Under the pieces are notes generated by a model. The model ran no database searches. It was given only the letters and a program-made list of their open reading frames with translations, and was not told the origin of the DNA. Positions 1 to 8,839 of a DNA stretch of 64,000 nt are shown piece by piece; the first letter of the stretch is position 1, and every line of letters begins with the position of its first letter. The translations under genes were made by a program, and so were the position numbers. Source of the stretch: an uncultured cyanobacterium (GTDB lineage Bacteria; Cyanobacteriota; Cyanobacteriia; CACIAM-69d); contig CALGDE010000144.1 in the NCBI GenBank assembly GCA_937883785.1, positions 1 to 64,000 of the forward strand, in the 5' to 3' direction.

Positions 1-1495
1 CTTTTTCATAACGTCCCTGAAACCAATACAATTCCGCTAAATTATTCAAGCTGGTGGCGGTGTCGGGATGGTTCGCTCCCTGGCGAGTTTCGGTGGTTTT
101 TAGGGCGTTTTGTCGATACTGTACCGCCTGCTGCCAAAGGCTTTGGGATTGCGCCAGGCGGGCTAGGGCAGTGAATGGCCAAGTGTATTCGCTATCTTCA
201 GCAGCAATCTGGTCGGTGAATTCGGTGGCGTGTTCTAAATGAGGGACGGCGGCGCGGGTGCGGTTTTGGTCCGACAGGGTGGGAACTTGGGGAACGGTTT
301 TGGCAATGGCGACCAGGGTGTTTAAAAAGCGCTGTTGCAATGCCTCCCCGTCCTGGAAGCGGGCTCTTTTCTCCCCGAAAAACTGCCAAATCAACGGATG
401 CAACCCATAAAGCCCCTCCCCCTGCCGTTCAAATAAGCTCAGGCGCTGTAGCTCTCGGGTGCGCCAATGGTCCAACTGCTCCCCATCTTCCTCCGGTAAA
501 CACTGCTGCACCAAATCCCAAGGCACCGGAGCCAACCCAAAACATCCCAACAACACTGCCAACCGTTGCGCCCCCGCCGACAACCGCTCCCAGCTCAACT
601 CAAACGCCGCCGCCACCCCCCGCTCCGCCTGCACATCCTCCGTCACTTCGGTCAATGCCGTCGCCTTCAACCCCTTCTCCTCCAGCCCCACCAGCAACCG
701 CGCCAACGACAAATCCTCATCCTCCTGCAAATACGCCCCCACCAAATCGATCGCTAACGGCAACCGCCCCAACCGCTCCACCAACTCCACCGCCAAATCC
801 CGCTCCCGCCCCAACCGCTCCGCCCCAACCCAAACGGTCAACAGTGCCAGCGCCTTCTCCAAATCCAACACATCCAAAAACACACAATTGGATTTCGCCA
901 ACAGCTTCCGATTCCGCGTCGTCAACAACACCCGAAACCGTTTATCCGGCGGCAACAACGGCTTAATCCCAGCCTTAAATTCCACCACATCATCCACAAC
1001 CACCAACACATCGCCAGCGGGCCAACGGTCCCAACAAAACCGCGCCTTCTGTCCCTCCGTCTCCAACTTCCCCAGCCGCTCCATATCCGCCACAGTCAAA
1101 AACGCCCCCTGAGCCACCCCCACCAAATCCAACAAAAACTGGGACCCCGACAACCAAACCACCCCGCCGGGAAATCTTTCCGCCGTCCCAAATTGTTTGG
1201 CAAACTGCACCGCCAACTCCGACTTCCCCACGCCCCCCATCCCCACCAGCCCGGTAATGGCAACCACCGAAGCCGCCCCCAACTTTTCGGCTAAAATCCG
1301 CAGCTCATCCCCCCGCCCCACAAACCGGCGAGGGTCATCAATCCCCCGCCCCGCCAAATTATTAACCCGCCCTGTCCGCTCCGTCGTCTCCGGCTGCGGA
1401 TAGTAATTGTTCACCACCTTATTCCCAGCGACGTTATCACCACTGCCGCTGTGGGTTTGGTTGATGATTGGCTGATTGTCGTTGGTTTCTGTCAT
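1..1495 (-). CDS. NB-ARC STAND ATPase with C-terminal TPRs (partial, runs off left edge)
   Basis: The frame opens at the ATG at 1495 and stays open to the window edge (498 codons), so the C-terminus is missing. Residues 16-32 are a GSGDNVAGNK-type polar stretch often seen at the front of cyanobacterial STAND proteins. The P-loop GMGGVGKS is at about 85-92. A Walker B VLVVVDD, an LLTTR strand, a GRLPLAI (GLPL) motif and an LHPL element at the MHD position follow. The visible end has the TPR signature HPDTATSLNNLAELYWFQGR, as in NB-ARC/tetratricopeptide sensor proteins. Such proteins are ATP-driven switches that oligomerise on sensing a ligand. The effector and ligand here are unknown, because no recognisable N-terminal catalytic domain is present. 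Confidence 0.88.
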   Translation of the reverse strand, partial: MTETNDNQPIINQTHSGSGDNVAGNKVVNNYYPQPETTERTGRVNNLAGRGIDDPRRFVGRGDELRILAEKLGAASVVAITGLVGMGGVGKSELAVQFAKQFGTAERFPGGVVWLSGSQFLLDLVGVAQGAFLTVADMERLGKLETEGQKARFCWDRWPAGDVLVVVDDVVEFKAGIKPLLPPDKRFRVLLTTRNRKLLAKSNCVFLDVLDLEKALALLTVWVGAERLGRERDLAVELVERLGRLPLAIDLVGAYLQEDEDLSLARLLVGLEEKGLKATALTEVTEDVQAERGVAAAFELSWERLSAGAQRLAVLLGCFGLAPVPWDLVQQCLPEEDGEQLDHWRTRELQRLSLFERQGEGLYGLHPLIWQFFGEKRARFQDGEALQQRFLNTLVAIAKTVPQVPTLSDQNRTRAAVPHLEHATEFTDQIAAEDSEYTWPFTALARLAQSQSLWQQAVQYRQNALKTTETRQGANHPDTATSLNNLAELYWFQGRYEK

Positions 1496-1623
1496 GGGAG
1501 AGGAGCGATCGCCACCAGTGCCGCAATTAAATCAATTCACCAATAAACCCAATTGTAGACAGGGGGAAAAGGGACAGCGCACTATAATAATCAAACGCCA
1601 ATGTTAAAAAGTGTGTACATCCC

Positions 1624-2616
1624 ATGAGTTTTCCTGTGCTGCTGGGTTTACTGGTTGGTCTGCCCGTGGTGGCGATCGCCATTTACCTCATCACCCCCCG
1701 CCAATACGAGTCCGCCGACACCGTTGCCCAGTCCTACGATGATTGGACCAACGACGGCATCCTGGAATTTTATTGGGGCGAGCATATCCACCTGGGACAC
1801 TACGGCAGTCCCCCGCGCCGCACGGACTTTTTGCAGGCGAAGGAAGATTTTGTCCACGAAATGGTGAAGTGGGGCGGCTTGGATAAGCTGGACGCGGGCA
1901 CAACGGTATTGGACGTGGGCTGTGGCATTGGCGGCAGCAGCCGAATTTTGGCAAAGGATTACAACTTCGACGTAACCGGCGTAACTATCAGCCCCCAACA
2001 GGTAGCGCGAGCAACCGAGCTAACCCCCGACGGCGTAACGGCGCAGTTTAAAGTGGACGACGCCATGAACCTGTCCTATCCCGACGCCAGCTTTGACGTG
2101 GTGTGGTCCATCGAAGCCGGTCCCCATATGCCCGACAAAGCCACCTTTGCCCGGGAGCTGTTGCGAGTGCTAAAACCCGGCGGAATCCTGGTGGTGGCGG
2201 ACTGGAACCAGCGGGACGACCGCCAAAATCCCCTAAGCGGCTGGGAAAAACCGGTGATGAAACAGCTTCTGGACCAGTGGTCCCACCCGGCATTTTCCAG
2301 CATCGAAGGATTTGCAGAATTATTGGAAGAAACGGGCTACACCGACGGCAGCGTTACCACCGCCGACTGGACACAGGAAACCTTACCCTCATGGCTCGAC
2401 TCCATCTGGCAGGGCATCGCACGACCGGCGGGGCTCATTAAATTTGGCGTATCGGGCTTTATTAAGTCAGCTCGGGAAGTGCCCACCCTAATCCTGATGC
2501 GTATTGCGTTTGGTGCCGGGCTCTGTCGCTTTGGCATGTTTAAGGCGGTGCGCGGCGTTGGGGCGTCCCCCGAAAAGGCGGAGGGCGATCGCCAATCTGA
2601 GCCCGTGTCCGTATAA
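1624..2616 (+). CDS. MPBQ/MSBQ methyltransferase (2-methyl-6-phytyl-1,4-benzoquinone methyltransferase)
   Basis: This SAM-dependent methyltransferase is very like the Synechocystis protein that methylates 2-methyl-6-phytyl- and solanesyl-benzoquinol in tocopherol and plastoquinone synthesis. Residues 3-23 form an N-terminal membrane anchor. SAM motif I is VLDVGCGIGGSSRILA at about 99-114, followed by VVWSIEAGPHMPDKATF and LLRVLKPGGILVVADW. The length of 330 residues matches the family (about 320). The short YDDWTNDGILEFYWGEHIH block before the SAM fold is typical of this subgroup and of gamma-tocopherol methyltransferases. The anchor and overall similarity favour the MPBQ enzyme. The next gene starts 32 bases downstream on the same strand, so the two may be co-transcribed. 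Confidence 0.88.
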   Translation: MSFPVLLGLLVGLPVVAIAIYLITPRQYESADTVAQSYDDWTNDGILEFYWGEHIHLGHYGSPPRRTDFLQAKEDFVHEMVKWGGLDKLDAGTTVLDVGCGIGGSSRILAKDYNFDVTGVTISPQQVARATELTPDGVTAQFKVDDAMNLSYPDASFDVVWSIEAGPHMPDKATFARELLRVLKPGGILVVADWNQRDDRQNPLSGWEKPVMKQLLDQWSHPAFSSIEGFAELLEETGYTDGSVTTADWTQETLPSWLDSIWQGIARPAGLIKFGVSGFIKSAREVPTLILMRIAFGAGLCRFGMFKAVRGVGASPEKAEGDRQSEPVSV

Positions 2617-2648
2617 ACTGTGGGCGGCTTTAGCGACGTAAGCAAACT

Positions 2649-4034
2649 ATGACCCCTGCCCGCAGCATTTGCCTGGGATTTCTCGCGGTAATTTCCGTGG
2701 GCACCATTCTGTTGTGCCTACCCATTTCCAGCAGCGATGGCACCTGGGTTCACCCCCTAACCGCCCTATTTACCGCCACCTCTGCCGTATGCGTTACCGG
2801 ACTATCGGTGGTGAACGTGGGGGAATTTTACTCGGGCTTCGGGCAGCTAACCCTGGTCAGCCTGGTACAAATCGGTGGGCTCGGCTATATGACCGCCACC
2901 ACATTTTTGCTGCTGCTGTTCGGTCAGCGGTTTGCCTTGCGAGAAAAGGTGGCTCTCAAACAAACTCTGGATACACCGGGGCTGTCGGGCGTACGAAATT
3001 TGGTGAAATCAATTATCAGCGTGACGTTGATTTTTGAAATCACCGGCATATTTTTACTATTTTCAGTTTTCGCCCCCGACTATGGCGCGAGCCGAGGACT
3101 TTGGCTGGCAATTTTCCACAGCATTAATTCCTTTAATAACGCCGGATTTAGCCTGTTTGACAACAGTTTTTCCGAGTATGTCACCCATCCATTTCTAAAC
3201 ACCGTAGTGTCGTTATTGGTTATTGGCGGCGCCGTAGGCTACCAGGTCATTATGGAAATTGTGGTGTGGGTGCGTTCCGGTGAGTGGCAACGGTTGATAT
3301 TGAGACGAAGAAACCGGGTGCGATCGCGAGAATTTTATCAACGCAATAGCCGCTCCAATTTCTCGTTAAATTTCAAAACTTCTTTAACCACCAGCATCGC
3401 CCTTTGGATATTAGGACTAGTGGGCTTTTTCATCATTGAAATCAACAACCCCAGCACCTTTGGCCGCCTTTCCTGGGGAGGCAAATTAATTGCCGCATGG
3501 TTTCAATCCATGACCACCCGCACCGCCGGATTCAACACCGTTGACATGGCAAACTTAGGGTCGCCGGCACTATTTTTAACCATCGGTTTAATGTTTGTCG
3601 GTGCCAGTCCGGGAGGCACCGGCGGCGGCATTAAAACCACCACAGTTCGCATTTTAATTAGCTGCACAAAAGCCGTTTTACGCGGTAAAGAAGCGGTCAT
3701 TTGCTATCGACGACAAATTCCCACATCGTTAGTTTTTAAAGCGATCGCCACCTTTATGGGCTCCTTGGGAACAGTGCTCGCATCCACCACGTTAATGACC
3801 ATCGCCGACCCCAACATTCCCTTTATTCAGGTTCTGTTCGAATGCGTTTCCGCCTTCGCCACTGTGGGACTTTCCATGGGAATTACCGCCAACCTTTCCG
3901 TACTGTCAAAGCTGGTGTTGATTGGAACCATGTATCTAGGGCGGGTGGGCGTTTTGCTGTTTATGGCAGCGATCGCCGGAGACCCTGAACGCAGCTTAGT
4001 GCGATATCCCGAAGAAAATTTGCTGGTGGGTTAA
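2649..4034 (+). CDS. ktrB: KtrB/TrkH-family Na+-dependent K+ uptake channel subunit
   Basis: A polytopic membrane protein of 461 residues with the four pore-loop repeats of the Trk/Ktr/HKT superfamily. The selectivity-filter glycines are visible in AVCVTGLSVV, NNAGFSLFD, TRTAGFNTVD and FATVGLSMGIT. The third transmembrane gate region is glycine-rich (ASPGGTGGGIKTTT). KtrB forms the K+ pore, gated by the cytosolic RCK protein KtrA. No ktrA or ktrE is found in this window. The gene lies 32 bases after the quinone methyltransferase, with no clear terminator between. A role in osmotic adaptation is known for the cyanobacterial family and is inferred here. Confidence 0.9.
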   Translation: MTPARSICLGFLAVISVGTILLCLPISSSDGTWVHPLTALFTATSAVCVTGLSVVNVGEFYSGFGQLTLVSLVQIGGLGYMTATTFLLLLFGQRFALREKVALKQTLDTPGLSGVRNLVKSIISVTLIFEITGIFLLFSVFAPDYGASRGLWLAIFHSINSFNNAGFSLFDNSFSEYVTHPFLNTVVSLLVIGGAVGYQVIMEIVVWVRSGEWQRLILRRRNRVRSREFYQRNSRSNFSLNFKTSLTTSIALWILGLVGFFIIEINNPSTFGRLSWGGKLIAAWFQSMTTRTAGFNTVDMANLGSPALFLTIGLMFVGASPGGTGGGIKTTTVRILISCTKAVLRGKEAVICYRRQIPTSLVFKAIATFMGSLGTVLASTTLMTIADPNIPFIQVLFECVSAFATVGLSMGITANLSVLSKLVLIGTMYLGRVGVLLFMAAIAGDPERSLVRYPEENLLVG

Positions 4035-4079
4035 AGCCGACGAATCGTTGTAACTAGCAGTGGAGCAGCCAAGACGCCG

Positions 4080-4349
4080 CTAAAACGCCTGAATCCACTC
4101 TTTAACTTCATATTCAGTCCAAATTCCGTTTTTCCAATAGGGGTCATTTTCCACGGCAGATCGCACATCCCCCTCAGATTCCGCCTCGTAAATTCCAAAT
4201 ACCTTCGTATTGTCTTTTGTGGGTCCCAAGGTAATTAAAAATCCCGATTCTTTCTGCGACGCCAAACCATCAAGGTGCGCTTGGCGGTAGGGAGTTCGCT
4301 TTTCCAACGCATCTTCGCAGTAGGAACCAAAAAGAATATATTTCGCCAT
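4080..4349 (-). CDS. YciI-like (YCII-related domain) protein
   Basis: An 89-residue protein matching the YCII-related ferredoxin-like fold. The family signature is present: the opening strand KYILFGSYCEDALEKR, the PYRQAHLDGL helix with its conserved histidine, the ITLGPTKDN strand turn, and an ENDPYWKNGIW segment carrying the conserved Asp-Pro. Members form dimeric alpha/beta barrels. Some degrade chlorinated aromatics, but most have no known reaction. It is convergent with ktrB, with 45 bases between the stops, and lies just downstream of bioD in the same orientation. No link to biotin synthesis is implied by the sequence. Confidence 0.8.
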   Translation of the reverse strand: MAKYILFGSYCEDALEKRTPYRQAHLDGLASQKESGFLITLGPTKDNTKVFGIYEAESEGDVRSAVENDPYWKNGIWTEYEVKEWIQAF

Positions 4350-4391
4350 TTTTTCTAGACTTTACTGTTATTTTTCTCTCTCAAACCTGGG

Positions 4392-5135
4392 CTAAACAGT
4401 GGCCGCCCCAGTCATTGAGCACAATTCCTGAAGCCCCAGATATTCTAAATCCAGCGCCGCCGCCGCTGCCGCCAAACCTTCAATGCTCCAAGGCTCAGGA
4501 ATATAGGGCAAGTATCCCAGCACCGGTACGCGGGTGAGCTGGGCGATCGCCTCCACAGGAGCCCATTGTTGTTGCTCCTCAGGCGATCGCGACTCGCCGC
4601 AATTCAGCACAATCCCTTTCACCGTCAAATTACACTGCCGCGCCAACGCCATATTTGCCACCGCCTGGGAAATACAGCCCAACCGCACCGGCACCACCAA
4701 AATCACCGGCAGCCGCCAATCTCCCATCAAATCCGCCACCGTTAACTCCCAGGTCATCGGCGATCCCAATCCCCCAGCAGTTTCCACCAGCGTTAAATCG
4801 TGGTCCCGCTGAAGCTGGGACAAGGTTCCCCACGCCAACCCTAAATCAATCTGAACCCCCTCCCGGTCCGCCGCCAGCGGTGGGGCAAGGGGATCGCGAA
4901 AATAAATAGGATTTAGGCTTTCGGGAGATTGGTTAAGCTGGAATAGGGTTTGAAACTGCTCGCGATCGCCTGGTCCCGCTTGGATTGGCTTATGCAACGC
5001 CACCGTAGTTTGGGACAAATGGCGGCGGAAATAGGCATACAGCGCTGCCGTTAATGCCGTTTTGCCCACGCCCGTATCCGTTCCTACAATGCCCAGCGAT
5101 CGCCCCAAAGGTTTCGTCAAAACTCCCGTCCCCAT
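4392..5135 (-). CDS. bioD: Dethiobiotin synthetase
   Basis: A 247-residue ATPase of the BioD family, which closes the ureido ring of dethiobiotin from 7,8-diaminopelargonate, CO2 and ATP. The P-loop GTDTGVGKT lies at residues 18-26, followed by the substrate-lysine motif HKPIQAGP, ETAGGLGSP (the Walker B-like glycine loop) and GIVLNCGE. Its length is normal for the family. The start is ATG at 5135, which leaves a short N-terminus before the P-loop as in other BioDs. No other biotin gene is adjacent, so the pathway is dispersed in this genome. Confidence 0.9.
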   Translation of the reverse strand: MGTGVLTKPLGRSLGIVGTDTGVGKTALTAALYAYFRRHLSQTTVALHKPIQAGPGDREQFQTLFQLNQSPESLNPIYFRDPLAPPLAADREGVQIDLGLAWGTLSQLQRDHDLTLVETAGGLGSPMTWELTVADLMGDWRLPVILVVPVRLGCISQAVANMALARQCNLTVKGIVLNCGESRSPEEQQQWAPVEAIAQLTRVPVLGYLPYIPEPWSIEGLAAAAAALDLEYLGLQELCSMTGAATV

Positions 5136-5389
5136 TCCAGATTTTTAGTTCAATTTTGTGGCTCAATTTTCCCAGCTCAATTGACTTACCCGATGGGCGT
5201 ACAACCAATTGGCACGCCAATAATTCTCTCAAACTAAGCGCCCCCCATAGCAAGTCTTTTAAGCTCGCCTTCCCGTCCTACCCAAGTTCGCCAAAGTTTG
5301 GCACGCTGCCCAACGGCATTCCCCACAGGAAGCCAGAAAGGTAGTTAAAAACCGTGATAAATCCTTTAGGACCGCAGCGAGAAATACCT

Positions 5390-6256
5390 ATGCAAACCCT
5401 TCAATCTCCAATTTCGGCCACCGCCCCCCGCACTGATCTCTCCGAAACCGGTGCCACCGGCGCCGATGACCTGCTGGTAATTGGCGATCGCCCATTCAAA
5501 TCTCGCCTAATGACCGGCACCGGCAAATATCGAAACTTCGATGAAATGCGCGCCAGCATCGACGCCAGCGGCTGCGAAATTGTCACCGTCGCCGTCCGTC
5601 GCGTCCAAACCAATGCCCCAGGGCACGAAGGGCTCGCTGAAGCTCTGGACTGGTCCAAAATCTGGATGCTGCCCAACACCGCCGGATGCAAAACGGCCGA
5701 AGAGGCCATCCGTGTTGCCCGCCTCGGTCGAGAAATGGCTAAGCTCCTTGGTCAGGAAGACAATAACTTTGTCAAATTGGAAGTTATCCCCGACCCCAAA
5801 TATCTGCTGCCCGACCCCATCGGCACCTTAGAAGCGGCAGAGCAGCTAGTGACAGAAGGCTTCGCGGTGCTGCCCTATATCAACGCCGATCCCCTGTTAG
5901 CCAAGCGTTTGGAAGAAGTGGGATGCGCCACCGTAATGCCCTTAGGCTCCCCCATCGGCTCCGGTCAAGGCATTCAAAACGCCGCCAATATTCGCATTAT
6001 TGTCGACAACGCCACTATTCCAGTAGTCGTTGACGCTGGCATTGGCACCCCCAGCGAAGCCGCCCAAGCAATGGAGTTAGGGGCATCAGCATTGTTGATT
6101 AATACGGCGATCGCCCAAGCCCAAAATCCAGCTCAAATGGGTCGAGCGATGGGACTCGCCACGGAAGCTGGCCGCCTCGCCTACCAAGCAGGACGGATCC
6201 CAGTCAAAGCTTACGCAAGCGCCAGCTCACCCTTAACCGGAGTTGTCAACAGTTAG
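5390..6256 (+). CDS. thiG: Thiazole synthase ThiG
   Basis: A TIM-barrel enzyme that makes the thiazole phosphate of thiamine from deoxyxylulose phosphate, dehydroglycine and ThiS thiocarboxylate. Recognisable blocks are [67 protein letters not shown] and [21 protein letters not shown] prefer ATG 5390 over the in-frame GTG at 5354, because the extra 12 codons are not conserved in the family and no good ribosome-binding site precedes the GTG. A tail of about 20 residues precedes the barrel. No thiS, thiO or thiC lies next to it. Confidence 0.92.
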   Translation: MQTLQSPISATAPRTDLSETGATGADDLLVIGDRPFKSRLMTGTGKYRNFDEMRASIDASGCEIVTVAVRRVQTNAPGHEGLAEALDWSKIWMLPNTAGCKTAEEAIRVARLGREMAKLLGQEDNNFVKLEVIPDPKYLLPDPIGTLEAAEQLVTEGFAVLPYINADPLLAKRLEEVGCATVMPLGSPIGSGQGIQNAANIRIIVDNATIPVVVDAGIGTPSEAAQAMELGASALLINTAIAQAQNPAQMGRAMGLATEAGRLAYQAGRIPVKAYASASSPLTGVVNS

Positions 6257-6371
6257 CCCCCAGTAAAAAGCTCGTCAACTCCTGCATTTAGTTTCGATTT
6301 CCAGTTGCGATCATCTCTCAATTTTGCCCAGGCAATGTAGAGGCGATCGCAACTTTTTTAACTATATTTTT

Positions 6372-7026
6372 CTAACTACTTTGATCTCGAATCCACGCCC
6401 GAAATTCCTTTATCACGACGTTAATATTTTCTGCTGCCGCTCGCTTCAAATATTGAGGCAAAATCTTTGCTAGGGATAAACCTGGAAAGTACTGGCTTTC
6501 AGGCTCAACTTGGTAAGTTTTCTTCGTGACATCGAGGTGCTTAATTTCCAAGCCTTTCCTGCTGTCCTGCCACAATTCTGAGACCCCAAGATCAGCGTAT
6601 ATTTCAGGGTAACTACGAGACGTACTATCAATGTCTAGAACCAAGTCCGGAGGTGGATCAACCGCTAAGTCTAATCGAGCTTTTCCTCTGACTACACTGG
6701 GGTTTCGAAAGTAGAAGCAGTTATCGGGTTCAACACCTTTTAATGTTTCAGCGTTTACAAATGTCGTTGAACCTAAAGCGTAGCGATCAGCGATCCATTT
6801 CCAGCTCCTCTAAAAGGACTTTAATAAAATTCCCTGGATTTTCTTTGACACTTTCATGTTCAGGCAGAGAAACCATAATACTCAGCGATCCATTGTTGTA
6901 AGCAACACGGCTGGATCGGCGATCGCCCAACTCATCCAAGATCCGATTAAATTCATCCCAATCCGCTTGAATCCTAACGGTTTCACCCGGCTCGATAATA
7001 ATGCGATCGCAAGTGATAGAAATAAT
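6372..7026 (-). pseudogene. Uma2-family (DUF820) putative nuclease, frameshifted by a 7-bp duplication
   Basis: Two reading frames together give a full Uma2 protein of the restriction-endonuclease-like fold abundant in cyanobacteria. The upstream frame has DRIIIEPGETVRIQ and SLSIMVSLPEHESVKEN, then stops at about 6787. The downstream frame resumes with DRYALGSTTFVNAETLKG and contains DPPPDLVLDID and a YADLGVSELW block. The break falls on a perfect tandem 7-mer AGCGATC AGCGATC (6782-6788, 6789-6795). Removing one copy restores an uninterrupted protein through ELEMDRYALGSTT. At the 5' end the frame begins right after a TGA with no ATG, GTG or TTG, so the start also looks lost unless ATT is used. 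Stop TAG is at 6372-6374. Confidence 0.8.
6782..6795. repeat. 7-bp tandem duplication inside the Uma2 relic
   Basis: The heptamer AGCGATC is present twice back to back. The duplication shifts the minus-strand reading frame and produces the premature TGA. It contains part of a HIP1-like GCGATC core, so slippage at such a motif is a plausible origin. Confidence 0.85.
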
Positions 7027-7069
7027 TCAATCTGGTTTCAGCTCATCGATATATCGTCAACAATACGCA

Positions 7070-7456
7070 TCAAGAAATACGGTCCAGAAGCGCTCGCCGC
7101 TTTTCCTCAAATTCCCCTTCCGAAATCAATCCATCCTGACGCAAGGTGTCTAAAGAGCGCAAAGCATCGGCGATCGCGGTTACCTTTTCCGGCTCAATAT
7201 TATCGGCTTTATCCGTGTCCGCAGCCTCCAGTGCCGCATTAAAATTTTGGTCAAACTCGTTGCCGTCTTGGGCTAAATACCAAATCCCTTCAACAGCGCT
7301 CGCCACATGGGGAATGGGAGTCCACGACAGCAGCAGGTAGCACAATCCCCACCAGGACTGCCCCAGATAAAACTTATGCAAACCCGCCACGGGCAGCACG
7401 GTGCCGGCTAAAGCAAGACTGACGGCGATCGTTCTTTTTTTGGGAGGGGTTGCCAT
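7070..7456 (-). CDS. TM2-domain membrane protein with C-terminal SHOCT-like tail
   Basis: A 128-residue protein. Residues 8-60 form a TM2 domain: two transmembrane helices joined by a short loop with the characteristic GLHKFYLGQSWWGLCYLLL. After an acidic linker, the last 30 residues (LRSLDTLRQDGLISEGEFEEK) match the short C-terminal SHOCT oligomerisation motif. TM2 proteins have no assigned reaction. The combination suggests a small membrane-anchored oligomer. The ATG at 7456 is well placed. Its neighbours (a broken Uma2 gene downstream and an opposed DUF1825 gene) give no functional hint. Confidence 0.8.
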   Translation of the reverse strand: MATPPKKRTIAVSLALAGTVLPVAGLHKFYLGQSWWGLCYLLLSWTPIPHVASAVEGIWYLAQDGNEFDQNFNAALEAADTDKADNIEPEKVTAIADALRSLDTLRQDGLISEGEFEEKRRALLDRIS

Positions 7457-7709
7457 GGCACATCTATCGGCGGTTCAATTTCTAGGATAGCCAGGGAAGC
7501 TGGGAAACGACGCAGGAATTTTTGGGGGTTAGCGTTCGGTTTCTGCCCATGGAACTGGGGCTTTGTTATCCGCTAACATCACTGTACAAATCTGATCGCC
7601 ATATTGAGACATTGGATTTGACTTAAAGCTTTTTGTTAATAAAGCCAAGTTAATTGAGTCAGCAGTATCGTTGAGTGACTGCATAAGATAACTGCCAGGA
7701 ATAATAACC

Positions 7710-8027
7710 ATGGGAATTTTTGAGTCAGATATTGTTCAGAAAGAAGCGCAACAGTTGTTTTCTGACTATCAGCAACTGACGCAGTTGGGAAGTAAGTACG
7801 GCAAGTTCGACCGTGACGGTAAGAAAATGTACATCGACCAAATGCAAGAGGTGTTGGACCGCTACAAGATTTTTATGAAGCGGTTTGAATTGTCCGATGA
7901 TTTTTCTGCCAAGGCCACCGTTGAGCAGTTAAAGACTCATTTGGGTCAGTTTGGAATGAATCCTCAACAAATGTTTGATCAAATGGAGCTGACCCTGAAG
8001 CGAATGAGGTCAGAAATTGAGTCTTAG
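7710..8027 (+). CDS. DUF1825 family protein
   Basis: A 105-residue, highly helical and charged protein starting MGIFESDIVQKEAQQLF and containing KYGKFDRDGKKMYIDQM and a ..MFDQMELTLKRMRSE end. This matches the small cyanobacterial DUF1825 family, a conserved marker-type protein of unknown function. No signal peptide or membrane segment is seen. It lies 97 bases upstream of tsaB on the same strand, an arrangement compatible with co-transcription. Confidence 0.85.
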   Translation: MGIFESDIVQKEAQQLFSDYQQLTQLGSKYGKFDRDGKKMYIDQMQEVLDRYKIFMKRFELSDDFSAKATVEQLKTHLGQFGMNPQQMFDQMELTLKRMRSEIES

Positions 8028-8124
8028 ACTCATTATTCGCCGCGGCATTTTTTAATTTAAATCATTTTTTTGAATTACCTTTTCTGAAGGCTTTTTTTAC
8101 GGAGAAAGCTGTTGAGTTTGTGGA

Positions 8125-8790
8125 GTGGTTTTTGTGGGAGCGATCGCCCAACCGTGGCAAAATCATTCGGGCTTTCCCCTCGGGTTAGCTATTCATACGG
8201 CTAGTGCTGAGCTAGGGCTGGCTTTGGTGGAGTCGGGAACAGCGCGATCGCAGGCATGGTCCCTGGGGCGAGATTTATCGTCAGACTTACAGGATTATTT
8301 GCAGCAGTTTATTTCCCCCCACTCGTGGTCAGACTTAGGGTTTCTTGCGGTTGCCATCGGTCCAGGGGGATTTACCGGTACCCGTGTGGGGGTGGTGGCA
8401 GCGCGAACCTTGGCGCAGCAGTTGGACATTCCATTGTTTGGGGTGTCGTCCCTGGCAGCGACCGTTTGGCAACGGCGGAATCATTTTGAGGTTGGAGATT
8501 GGATTGCGGTAACCCTGCCGGCGCGGCGGGGGGAATTGCACGGGGCAGTGTATGAATTGCACGGCGATGGAGTGGTTTGCCAGCGATCGCCCGTGGTCCT
8601 CTCACCGGAGCCTTGGCAGCTTGAGCTAGAAAAGCTATCCCAGCCATGTAAGCCCTGTGCCCTGGAATCGGATATGGGTGGCGATGGGAAAGGATTATTG
8701 GCGATCGCGACCTGGCAATGGATGACAGGAATACGTCCCCACTGGTCTGAGGTGCTGCCCTATTACGGTCAACACCCGGTCCATCGTTAG
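8125..8790 (+). CDS. tsaB: tRNA N6-threonylcarbamoyladenosine biosynthesis protein TsaB
   Basis: The actin-like ATPase-fold partner of TsaD in making t6A37 of ANN-decoding tRNAs. Diagnostic blocks are LGLAIHTASAELGLAL, FLAVAIGPGGFTGTRVGV and the LAATVW region. The length of 221 residues is usual. The start is a GTG (8125); a second in-frame GTG at 8134 is equally possible, and both precede the conserved first strand. No tsaD or tsaE is present here. Confidence 0.88.
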   Translation: MVFVGAIAQPWQNHSGFPLGLAIHTASAELGLALVESGTARSQAWSLGRDLSSDLQDYLQQFISPHSWSDLGFLAVAIGPGGFTGTRVGVVAARTLAQQLDIPLFGVSSLAATVWQRRNHFEVGDWIAVTLPARRGELHGAVYELHGDGVVCQRSPVVLSPEPWQLELEKLSQPCKPCALESDMGGDGKGLLAIATWQWMTGIRPHWSEVLPYYGQHPVHR

Positions 8791-8839
8791 GCACTTATTG
8801 CGGGTCATTATCATGTTTGCCGCCAGCTGCCGCCTGACA

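Noticed and set aside
340-1112. Pro/Thr-rich and Ser/Asn-rich plus-strand open frames
   Set aside because: They are antisense shadows of the NB-ARC/TPR gene, whose minus-strand frame has clear P-loop, Walker B and TPR motifs.
6856-7242. 128-codon plus-strand open frame
   Set aside because: It spans the antisense of the Uma2 relic and the TM2 gene and has no recognisable pattern; the minus-strand frames are convincing.
7529-7711. 60-codon minus-strand frame next to the DUF1825 start
   Set aside because: It starts exactly over the DUF1825 initiation region, has no good ribosome-binding site and no recognised motif.
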